From Cytobacillus horneckiae (GTDB lineage: Bacteria > Bacillota > Bacilli > Bacillales > Cytobacillaceae): a stretch of DNA of 64,000 bases. The notes below the pieces were generated by a model that saw only the letters and a program-made list of their open reading frames with translations, had not been told where the DNA came from and did no database searches. The stretch spans positions 43,095-107,094 of the forward strand of contig NZ_PISD01000015.1 in assembly GCF_002835735.1 (NCBI RefSeq), read 5' to 3'. The translations under genes were made by a program, and so were the position numbers. This document shows, piece after piece, positions 8,924 to 16,209 of this stretch (within the stretch, counting starts at the first letter, position 1; each line of letters starts with the position of its first letter).

Positions 8924-9927
8924 CTATCGAAAAATGCTCGTTTACTGCAACGCTGGAAGGAGATACGACTTTCAGCTCAGTTCAAGGGTTAACGATTATC
9001 GTAAAAAGCGATCAGGGGGAAGTTCATTATGAAGTAAATGATGCTGCTGAAGAAAGGGCGCTTGTTCTTGCTGAGGTTTACCGATATCAGTCAAAGTTTA
9101 AGTTTCGGGCAATTGGAAGAGGGTTTAATGGTGGCTTGAAGCCATTGGCTGAGTCGTTTGGTGTGGAGGTGGAGGAGGAAGAATCCTCATCTTCGCAACA
9201 AGCCAAACCACAGCCTGAAGCAGAGAGGCCTGTGCAGAAAATCTCGCTGACAAAGATTGATTTGCTGAAGAAAAAGGTGGCTATTTCACTAGAAAAGAAG
9301 AAAATCCAGCAGGTAAAGGCGCGTGTGGCGGTTGTTTTCGATGCTTCTGGCTCTATGGCAGGTTTGTATTCGAAAGGGACGGTTCAGCGGGCTTTTGAGC
9401 GTGTGCTTGCTGTGGCTGCTTGTATGGATGATAATGGGGAGCTGGATGTTTGGTTCTTTGCTTCAAAGTTTATGAGAGCTGCCAGTGTGAGGGAGCATGA
9501 TTTTGAAGATTATATTCAGCGTACGTATCCAAGGCCAAAAATGTTCGGCGGGCTTGGCGTCGGCAATAATGAGCCTGCGGTGATGCACGATGTCATTAAA
9601 AAATATACAAAAGAAGAGCCGCGTGATGATATGCCGACTTATGTGATATTTTTCAGTGATGGCGGGATCTTCGAAGATAAAAAGATTTCAAATATATTAA
9701 TAGACTCGTCAAAACAAAATCTCTTCTGGCAGTTTGTCGGCATTGGCAATGCGAAGTATGGCATTCTGCAAAAGCTGGATACATTGCCAGGTAGATTCAT
9801 TGATAATGCTGGCTTTATCTCATTGGATGATTTAGATCAAATTGATGATGAGGAATTATATAATCGCCTTCTTCATGAGTTTCCAGTCTGGCTTTCCGCA
9901 GCAAAGGCGCACGGCTTGCTGAAATAA
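8893..9927 (+). CDS. TerD-VWA (TerF-like) protein, 5'-truncated
   Basis: The frame encodes the C-terminal end of a TerD domain (LVLAEVYRYQSKFKFRAIG followed by GFNGGLKPLAESFGV, about residues 58-92), an acidic Gln/Ser/Glu linker, and a von Willebrand A domain with the MIDAS motif DASGSM near residue 148 and a FFSDGG segment. This is the layout of tellurite/stress-associated TerF-like proteins, but the TerD domain normally has over 100 further residues upstream. Here the homologous part begins only around 8950, the first start codon in frame is a TTG at 8893 without a ribosome binding site, and the preceding DNA belongs to a divergent gene. It is therefore probably a 5'-truncated, possibly silent copy. 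No other ter/tel genes are adjacent. Confidence 0.7.
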   Translation: MNSVFFCWFSSIEKCSFTATLEGDTTFSSVQGLTIIVKSDQGEVHYEVNDAAEERALVLAEVYRYQSKFKFRAIGRGFNGGLKPLAESFGVEVEEEESSSSQQAKPQPEAERPVQKISLTKIDLLKKKVAISLEKKKIQQVKARVAVVFDASGSMAGLYSKGTVQRAFERVLAVAACMDDNGELDVWFFASKFMRAASVREHDFEDYIQRTYPRPKMFGGLGVGNNEPAVMHDVIKKYTKEEPRDDMPTYVIFFSDGGIFEDKKISNILIDSSKQNLFWQFVGIGNAKYGILQKLDTLPGRFIDNAGFISLDDLDQIDDEELYNRLLHEFPVWLSAAKAHGLLK

Positions 9928-9999
9928 AACGATCATATGTTAAGGTCCGGTCCTTCCAAAAGACCGGGCCTATTATAGTTGACTCAATTATCTGTCAAA

Positions 10000-10028
10000 A
10001 TGACATCCTCACTGGATTAAGCTATAAT
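10000..10028 (+). promoter_or_regulatory. SigA-type promoter of the metNIQ-like operon
   Basis: ATGACA at 10000-10005, a 17-bp spacer and a perfect TATAAT at 10023-10028 match the vegetative consensus. Only about 40 bp separate it from the gene, leaving no room for an S-box leader. Confidence 0.65.
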
Positions 10029-10068
10029 TAGTAGCGTTGAAATCACCCTCATAGAAAGGGGTTTTTTG

Positions 10069-10815
10069 ATGATTAAACTACATCAGGTGAGTAAAAGTTT
10101 TTCACAGTTCCAGGCCATTAAGTCTGTTTCTTTAACGATAAATAAAGGGGAGATTCATGGAATTATCGGAGCGAGCGGCGCAGGTAAGTCGACTTTGCTG
10201 CGGCTCATGAATTTGCTCGAAATCCCGGATGAAGGCGAAGTGGAAGTGAATGGCGCAAAGCTGACAAGCTTGAACAGCAAGTCGCTTCGGCAGGCACGGA
10301 AATCGATTGGGATGATCTTTCAGCATTTTAATCTTGTGGCGAATAAAACGGTTTACGATAATGTTTTGATCGCGTTGGAATTGGCAAGCTATCCGAAGGC
10401 GGAACAGAGGGACCGTGTGGAGGAATGTCTTCAATTTGTCGGGTTAAAGCAGCTGAAGGATAAGTATCCGGCCCAATTGAGCGGCGGGCAAAAACAGCGT
10501 GTAGCCATCGCGAGAGCATTGGCCAATAATCCGCAGGTGTTGTTGTGCGATGAACCGACTTCCTCGCTTGATCCAAATACAACGGCTGAAATCTTAGGTG
10601 TACTGGAAAATATCAATAAAACGCTTGGTGTAACGATTGTGATTGTCAGTCATGAAATGGAAGTGATTAAAAGCATTTGTAATCGTGTGACGGTTCTAGC
10701 AGATGGAGAGGTCTATGAAACTGTTTTAATCGAACCGAACGGGATAAAGGCGGTAGACAACAGTCCAAACTATTTTGTAGAACAATTAAAGGATGGTGAG
10801 AGAGACCATGCCTGA
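10069..10815 (+). CDS. metN: MetN-type ABC transporter ATPase without NIL domain
   Basis: ATP-hydrolysing subunit of a methionine-type (MetNIQ) importer, 248 aa. Walker A GASGAGKST (about 35-43), Q-loop FQHFNL, signature LSGGQKQR and Walker B VLLCDEPTSSLD are all intact. Typical MetN has about 340 aa because of a C-terminal NIL/ACT-like domain that senses intracellular methionine; this protein ends soon after the nucleotide-binding domain, so that feedback should be absent. The ATG at 10069 follows GAAAGGGG. Its last codons overlap the permease start (ATGCCTGA). Methionine or a related amino acid is the likely substrate, based on its partner genes. Confidence 0.85.
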   Translation: MIKLHQVSKSFSQFQAIKSVSLTINKGEIHGIIGASGAGKSTLLRLMNLLEIPDEGEVEVNGAKLTSLNSKSLRQARKSIGMIFQHFNLVANKTVYDNVLIALELASYPKAEQRDRVEECLQFVGLKQLKDKYPAQLSGGQKQRVAIARALANNPQVLLCDEPTSSLDPNTTAEILGVLENINKTLGVTIVIVSHEMEVIKSICNRVTVLADGEVYETVLIEPNGIKAVDNSPNYFVEQLKDGERDHA

Positions 10816-11470
10816 TATTTTAGTTCGATACGAAGCAGAAATTTGGCAGTCTATCGGTGAAACGTTAACGATGGTCGGTATTTCTATTATTGCTGCGGTG
10901 CTGGTCGGGCTTCCTGTGGGAACGCTGCTTTTCCTTTGCAGACGGGGCAATATACTAGAAAATCGGCTCGTATTCTCTACCTTGAATTTATTGGTTAATA
11001 CGATTCGTTCGTTCCCGTTTCTGCTTTTGGTTGTTTTCCTTATCCCATTTACAAGGCTGATTATTGGCACGGCCATTGGGACAGCGGCGGCAACGGTGCC
11101 CTTATCAATTATTGCGATAGCCCATTACTCGCGCCTTGTCGAGCAATCTTTACTCGATGTGCCAAAAGGTGTAATGGAAGCGGCGATTTCAATGGGGGCT
11201 TCTATAAGAGAAGTAATATTTAAGTTTCTGTATGTTGAGGCACGTTCCGGTCTTGTTCTTGGGCTGACGACTTCAATCATCAGCTTTATTTCATATTCGA
11301 CGATAATGGGTGTTGTCGGAGGCGGCGGAATCGGCGACTTCGCCATTCGCTATGGCTATCAGCAATTTATGACTGATTTAATGATATACATGATTATCAT
11401 TATGGTCATACTGGTACAGCTCATCCAATTTATTGGAACAACTGTATCAAGAATCATCGATAAAAGATAA
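10808..11470 (+). CDS. metI: MetI-type ABC transporter permease
   Basis: Inner-membrane permease of 220 aa with about five to six hydrophobic segments and the MetI-like EAA loop (LLDVPKGVMEAAISMGAS, about 112-129). The ATG at 10808 is preceded by GGTGAGAG; an ATG at 10793 in the same frame has a poorer site. It overlaps the ATPase gene by 8 bases and is followed after 18 bases by the binding protein, so the three genes form one operon. Confidence 0.88.
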   Translation: MPDILVRYEAEIWQSIGETLTMVGISIIAAVLVGLPVGTLLFLCRRGNILENRLVFSTLNLLVNTIRSFPFLLLVVFLIPFTRLIIGTAIGTAAATVPLSIIAIAHYSRLVEQSLLDVPKGVMEAAISMGASIREVIFKFLYVEARSGLVLGLTTSIISFISYSTIMGVVGGGGIGDFAIRYGYQQFMTDLMIYMIIIMVILVQLIQFIGTTVSRIIDKR

Positions 11471-11488
11471 ATCACCAGGAGGAAAAAA

Positions 11489-12319
11489 ATGAAAAAGTTA
11501 CTCTTTCTTATAACGATAGCAATCATTATACTGGCTGGGTGCGGACAGGATAATGAAGCAAAAGAGAATGAAAACAAGGAAAAAGATAACAGCAAGGAAG
11601 AGGTCACATTAAAAGTGGCTTCACTTATTCCGCCAATGACGGAAATTCTTGAGCTTGTTAAACCAAAGCTGGCAGAGGAAGGCATTAACCTTGAAATGGT
11701 TGTCTTAAGTGACAATGTTCAGCCTAATACTGCCCTAGCGGCGAAAGAAGTCGATGCAAACTTCTTCCAGCACGTGCCTTATATGGAAGAATTCAATCGC
11801 AGCAATGATGCGGAATTAGAGCCGATTGTACCGATTTATTTTGCTAATTACGGCGTATATTCTAAAGAATATCAATCAATAGATGATTTGCCTGAAGGCT
11901 CAGTTATTGCGATTGCGAATGATGTGTCAAATATCGATCGTTCATTAGCATTGCTTGCTCAGCATGAAGTCATCACTTTAAAAGAAAAAACAGGTCCATA
12001 CTATACAAAATCAGATATCGTGGATAACCCTAAAAATTATCAATTTGAAGAAGTCGATTTGCTTATGCTGGCAAGAATGTATGATGATGCTGATGCAGTG
12101 GTCATGACACCTGCGTATGCGGCACCGCTTGGCTTGACGCCAAAGAGCGATGCCCTTCTTACTGAGGGAAGCGATAATGATTTTGCGATTACGCTAGTGG
12201 CACGTAAAGATAATGCGGACTCAGAGGCGATCCAAAAGCTGGCCGAAGCAATGACAAGCCCGGAAGTACGCAAATTTTTAGAAGAAAACTATGATGAAAC
12301 AGCCATTCCGGCGTTCTAA
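11489..12319 (+). CDS. metQ: MetQ/NlpA-type substrate-binding lipoprotein
   Basis: Surface lipoprotein of the NlpA family (276 aa) that captures the substrate for the MetNI transporter. The signal peptide ends in the lipobox LAGC (Cys18 region), followed by an Asp/Glu/Lys-rich linker. Family blocks are clear: KVASLIPPMTEILE, DANFFQHVPYMEEFN, SVIAIANDVSN, VVMTPAYAAPLGL. Its ribosome binding site AGGAGG is strong. A terminator follows directly. Methionine is the commonest ligand in this family, but other amino acids or their derivatives are possible because no methionine-responsive leader is present. Confidence 0.88.
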   Translation: MKKLLFLITIAIIILAGCGQDNEAKENENKEKDNSKEEVTLKVASLIPPMTEILELVKPKLAEEGINLEMVVLSDNVQPNTALAAKEVDANFFQHVPYMEEFNRSNDAELEPIVPIYFANYGVYSKEYQSIDDLPEGSVIAIANDVSNIDRSLALLAQHEVITLKEKTGPYYTKSDIVDNPKNYQFEEVDLLMLARMYDDADAVVMTPAYAAPLGLTPKSDALLTEGSDNDFAITLVARKDNADSEAIQKLAEAMTSPEVRKFLEENYDETAIPAF

Positions 12320-12323
12320 TTAG

Positions 12324-12368
12324 AAAAAAGCTATTCAAGCTGCGTTTGCAGTCATGAATAGCTTTTTT
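12324..12368 (+). terminator. Terminator of the metNIQ-like operon
   Basis: A 14-bp perfect stem (AAAAAAGCTATTCA at 12324-12337 and its complement at 12355-12368) ends in a T run right after the binding-protein stop. Confidence 0.85.
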
Positions 12369-12493
12369 CTTTAATTAAAGTGCCTGTTAGCAGTCAGATG
12401 TAACAGCGATGAGACCTGGCAGCAGGTGAACTGCGCCCCAATTATTGTGGCTTTTTTTGATAAGAAATAAAAATTTACCCTAGAAGAGAAAAT

Positions 12494-13001
12494 CTCAGAC
12501 CGTTTTCAGCTTGACTAGGTCCAAAATTGGTTCTAGCTGTGCAAACTATGACCGTTTTCAGTTTGACTTTGTCTAAAATTGGTTCCAGTTACGTAAACTA
12601 TGACCGTTTTAGCTTAACTACACCAAAATTTGGTTCCAGTTGAGCAAACTATGACCATTTTCAGCATGACTACACCCAAAATTGGTTCCAGTTGAGCAAA
12701 CTATGACCATTTTCAGCATGACTAGGCCAAAATCGGTTCCAGTTAAATAAACTATGACCATTTTCAGCTTGACTACACCCAAAATTGGTTCCAGTTAAGC
12801 AAACTATGACCATTTTCAGTTTGACTGCACCCAAATTCGGTTCCAGTTAAATAAACTATGACCGTTTTCAGCTTAACTAGACCAAAATTGGTTCCAGTTG
12901 AGCAAACTATGACCACTTTCAGCTTGACTACGTCCAAAATCGGTTCCAGTTAAGCAAACTATGACCACTTTCAGTTTGACTGCAACCAAAATCGGTTCCA
13001 C
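12494..13001. repeat. Ten-unit tandem repeat, period 51/52 bp
   Basis: Ten diverged units begin at 12494, 12546, 12598, 12649, 12701, 12752, 12804, 12856, 12907 and 12959. Each has the frame CTATGACC-N-TTTTCAGC, TTGACTA, CCAAAATTGGTTCCAGTT and GCAAA. Spacing alternates between 51 and 52 bp, so the array cannot be an open reading frame. Units abut without spacers. Each contains a short dyad around CCAAAATTGG. The flanks 12376-12493 and 13002-13173 hold nothing I can name. Confidence 0.92.
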
Positions 13002-13173
13002 ACAAACAAGGAAATATCTCATTGCTATAATAACCTACGGATTAAGCTAAAATTAATAGGATTAATTCCAGTACAAGCCCGAACTCAGTCCAAGGGTCGA
13101 TAAATAATGTGTCTAAATTTTGGGGGTCACTTTAGTGTTTAGGCAATTGATGAACTATCAGCAAAAGAGAAGG

Positions 13174-14559
13174 TTATTCACTCTTACTCATCCGAATCTC
13201 CACTCTTGTCCCCATGCCAACCTCGCTTGTTAAGCTTACTTCCCCGCCATGTGCCTCGATAATATCTCTTGAAATCGCCATGCCAAGACCTGTGCCGCGA
13301 ATATTGTTGGTATTTGTGCCCCGATAGTAGCGTTCGAAGATTTGTTCCAGGTCATCTGCTCGTATGCCTTTTCCGTTATCTTCAATCGTTAGGCTGTCTG
13401 GGTTGATGCGAATCGTTACGGCAATGTTTCTGTCATTATGGATCAGCGCATTGTAAACGAAATTTAAAATCGCACGTTTCATGAGATGGCGGTCGATGTT
13501 CCACTTCAAATCAGGTGAATCACTAACGAAGGAAATGGCGTATTGCCCAAATTGCGGATCATTTAATAAATCAATGACAATTTCGCGCACAAAGCTTTCA
13601 AGCCGCGTTTCCTGCAAGGTGAGGGGCATTTCCTGATTGCGGAGACGCATCGTTAAATTAAAATCATCTAGCAGGTCCTTCATATAAATGGATTGACGTT
13701 CAATGACTTCGGCATATTCCAAACGTTCCATTTGTGATACGTCTTGATCGCGAAGCAATTCTGCATATCCTCGAATGGAGGCGAGCGGCGTTTTTAAATC
13801 ATGAGAGACATTGCTGATCCATTCATCGCGCATCTTTTCCAGTTTTAAACGTTCTTCTTCATGTGCCTGCAATGTTTGCGAGACATCATTTAAATTAGAA
13901 AAAACAGGCTTGTAAATACCGGGCCTTTTCGTTTCTTGCACTATGAAATTCCGTTTTTTGAGCTGTGAAATCCGGTCAATAATATAGGAAACAGGTTTTG
14001 TTAGCACGGTACTAAATAATAACGCAACGAGCATGGCAATGAATAAATCGACGATGACAATCGCTAACAAAGACTTGGTCGCATAGGAAAAAACAGTTTC
14101 AGGATCCATCATGAATAAAACGCGTTCCTCTTTCGAATCAGGGACACCAATCAAATAGCTGTAGGATTCAAACGCACCAATGAAATAAGTATTAAATTCA
14201 TCATCCATATATTTATATTTGTGGACAAGCTCAATTGGGCTATAGTGTGTTGAAACATCCTCCGGTGCTAGATAAGAGGATTGAACCTGTCCGTTCTCAT
14301 CTAAAATCTGCATCCATCCCCCGAATGCCTGTAGAGCTTCAATGCCTTCCTCGGAAACAATAGGCTCTCCATTTTCAAGCGATAGATATTTTTGGAAGCT
14401 GCGAGTGAAGTTTTCGCCTGAGTCCTCGGTCACTTCATCGATGCCGTATGTCTGCTGATAAAAAAGCATGCCAATTAAAATAAATGTATTAAGGAAGATA
14501 ACGATAAAGACAATGCTGAGCACCGATATTAAGTAGCGGACGGTTAATTTCCATTTCAC
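13174..14559 (-). CDS. Sensor histidine kinase with HAMP-like linker
   Basis: Membrane histidine kinase of 461 aa. Two transmembrane segments (about 8-34 and 163-185) flank an extracytoplasmic domain of some 125 residues, then a HAMP-like linker, a HisKA domain with the phosphorylated His in NVSHDLKTPL (near 253), and an HATPase domain with NALIHN, DNGKGI and GTGLGMA. This is not the short intramembrane-sensing BceS architecture. The GTG at 14559 sits 6 bases after AGGTGA; a TTG two codons earlier is possible. It follows the response regulator at once and probably controls the divergent Bce-type transporter. Confidence 0.88.
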   Translation of the reverse strand: MKWKLTVRYLISVLSIVFIVIFLNTFILIGMLFYQQTYGIDEVTEDSGENFTRSFQKYLSLENGEPIVSEEGIEALQAFGGWMQILDENGQVQSSYLAPEDVSTHYSPIELVHKYKYMDDEFNTYFIGAFESYSYLIGVPDSKEERVLFMMDPETVFSYATKSLLAIVIVDLFIAMLVALLFSTVLTKPVSYIIDRISQLKKRNFIVQETKRPGIYKPVFSNLNDVSQTLQAHEEERLKLEKMRDEWISNVSHDLKTPLASIRGYAELLRDQDVSQMERLEYAEVIERQSIYMKDLLDDFNLTMRLRNQEMPLTLQETRLESFVREIVIDLLNDPQFGQYAISFVSDSPDLKWNIDRHLMKRAILNFVYNALIHNDRNIAVTIRINPDSLTIEDNGKGIRADDLEQIFERYYRGTNTNNIRGTGLGMAISRDIIEAHGGEVSLTSEVGMGTRVEIRMSKSE

Positions 14560-14569
14560 CTTCAATCAC

Positions 14570-15280
14570 CTACTTCACTATAAATCTATAGCCAAGCCCC
14601 TTGACCGTTGTGATGAAGGCTGGCTTTGAGGGAGCTTCTTCGATTTTTTCACGGAGCCTTCTAATATGAACCATCAATGTATTGTCTGCCCCATAAAAAT
14701 CCTCTCCCCAAACTCTTTCAAACAGTGTTTCCTTGCTGATAATCCGGTTTGGATTGCGCATAAAGCACGCCATTAAGCCGACTTCTTTTGCCGTCAGTTC
14801 AAGAAGTTCACCATCTTTCATTACTTCCGTTTCATCAAGATTCATTGTAAATGGACCGACAGTCATCGCTTTGTGGGCATTTGTCTGCACGGACATTTCC
14901 ATCGTATATAAGCCTGCGCGCCTAAGCTGAGCTTTCACGCGAAAAGCGACTTCTTTTGGACTGAATGGTTTTGTTATATAATCGTCGCCGCCAATCGCCA
15001 GTCCCAATATTTTATCGATTTCATCGGATTTAGCAGATAAAAATAACACAGGAATTCGTGAGACCTCGCGGATTTTATTGCATAAATCATAGCCCTCTCC
15101 ATCTGGCAGCATGATATCTAATATAGCGATATTCGGGTTGAACGAATGAAACTTCTCCCAGCCCTCTTGAACAGAACCCGCCATTTCTACTTCTGAAAAT
15201 CCTTCCTTCGCAAGCGCCGTCTTTATTAAATGACATAAGTCACTCTCATCATCCACGATCAAAATACGCGGCTTTTCCAT
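14570..15280 (-). CDS. OmpR/PhoB family response regulator
   Basis: DNA-binding response regulator of 236 aa. The receiver domain has the acidic pocket VDDE, the phosphorylated Asp55 in ILDIMLPDG and Lys in YITKPF; the C-terminal winged helix contains LTAKEVGL and VHIRRLREKIE with a GLGYRF end. The ATG at 15280 lies about 10 bases after AGAGAGGA; a GTG at 15289 is an alternative. It is first in a two-gene unit with the histidine kinase and diverges from an ABC transporter operon, its likely target. Confidence 0.9.
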   Translation of the reverse strand: MEKPRILIVDDESDLCHLIKTALAKEGFSEVEMAGSVQEGWEKFHSFNPNIAILDIMLPDGEGYDLCNKIREVSRIPVLFLSAKSDEIDKILGLAIGGDDYITKPFSPKEVAFRVKAQLRRAGLYTMEMSVQTNAHKAMTVGPFTMNLDETEVMKDGELLELTAKEVGLMACFMRNPNRIISKETLFERVWGEDFYGADNTLMVHIRRLREKIEEAPSKPAFITTVKGLGYRFIVK

Positions 15281-15361
15281 CGCTAGCACATCCTCTCTTT
15301 TACAAATGAGACCGTTCTATCTCCTTATAGTATAAACCACTGTTGAAGCTATTTTAGCATT

Positions 15362-15414
15362 TAAGGATTTTGTAAGGTAGCCGTGAATTTAGCGTAAGGT
15401 TCGCTCGGTATAGT
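15362..15414 (+). promoter_or_regulatory. Phased TAAGG repeats in front of the ABC operon
   Basis: TAAGG occurs at 15362-15366, 15373-15377 and 15395-15399, spaced 11 and 22 bp and so on one face of the helix. A -10-like TATAGT follows at 15409-15414 with a poor -35. This is the layout of an activated promoter; binding by the adjacent OmpR-type regulator is inferred. Confidence 0.5.
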
Positions 15415-15441
15415 AAAGACATAAGAAAGAGGTGCATATGG

Positions 15442-16209
15442 ATGGAACCATTATTAGTAGTAAGAAATGCAGAAAAAATTTACGGAAATAGCGCAAATAC
15501 CTTTAAGGCGCTTGAAAATATATCATTTGAGATAGACCATGGAGAATTTGTAGGTGTAATGGGACCTTCGGGTGCAGGAAAATCAACATTGCTTAATGTA
15601 CTTGCAACCATTGATTCACCGACAAATGGAGATATTTTAATCGGCAATGACAATATTGCCAAAATGAAAGAAGAGGCACTGGCCGATTTTCGCCGTGATC
15701 ACCTTGGGTTTATATTCCAGGATTACAACCTGCTGGATTCATTAACTGTGCGTGAAAATATTCTTCTTCCGCTGGCCATTGCAAAGAAACCGGCAGCTGA
15801 AATCAAAGAGCGTGTAGACACAATTGCCCGTACTTTCGGCATTTCAAATTTACTCGACAAATACCCATACCAGATTTCCGGCGGTCAAAAGCAGCGTACA
15901 GCTGCGAGCCGTGCGCTCGTCTCTAATCCAAAGCTCATTTTTGCAGATGAGCCTACAGGGGCATTGGATTCTAAATCAGCGACTGATTTGCTGGAGAGTT
16001 TAAGCAAATTGAATGTTGAGCATGAAACAACGATTATGATGGTAACGCATGATGCATACGCTGCAAGCTTCTGCCGTCGAATTTTATTTATTAAGGATGG
16101 TCAATTGTCGAAGGAAAAATTCCGCGGTACGAAAACACGGAAGGAATTTTTCCAAATGATTTTAGACGAACTGGCTCAAATAGGCGGTGACGTGCATGAC
16201 GTTATTTGA
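15442..16209 (+). CDS. Bce-type ABC transporter ATPase
   Basis: ATPase of a peptide-detoxification ABC transporter of the BceAB/YxdLM class, 255 aa. It has Walker A GPSGAGKST (about 42-50), Q-loop [19 protein letters not shown], signature ISGGQKQR and Walker [16 protein letters not shown]. The DYNLLD and GALDSK blocks are typical of the MacB/BceA group. The start at 15442 is 7 bases after AAGAGGTG; an out-of-frame ATG lies 4 bases earlier. It overlaps the permease gene by 14 bases. Likely confers resistance to a cell-wall-active peptide together with the divergent two-component system. Confidence 0.9.
   Translation: MEPLLVVRNAEKIYGNSANTFKALENISFEIDHGEFVGVMGPSGAGKSTLLNVLATIDSPTNGDILIGNDNIAKMKEEALADFRRDHLGFIFQDYNLLDSLTVRENILLPLAIAKKPAAEIKERVDTIARTFGISNLLDKYPYQISGGQKQRTAASRALVSNPKLIFADEPTGALDSKSATDLLESLSKLNVEHETTIMMVTHDAYAASFCRRILFIKDGQLSKEKFRGTKTRKEFFQMILDELAQIGGDVHDVI

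Noticed and set aside
9928..10068. S-box or T-box leader before metN
   Set aside because: Only about 40 bases separate the promoter from the gene, and no conserved leader elements are present.
10132..10616. Several minus-strand ORFs inside metN and similar shadows elsewhere
   Set aside because: They overlap well-supported genes, have biased composition and no ribosome binding sites.
12494..13001. CRISPR array
   Set aside because: Units abut with no unique spacers, drift along their whole length and have no cas genes nearby.
13090..13150. Insertion-sequence end (GTGTCTAAATTTTGGGGGTC)
   Set aside because: The string looks like some transposon termini, but no partner repeat or transposase remnant was found.
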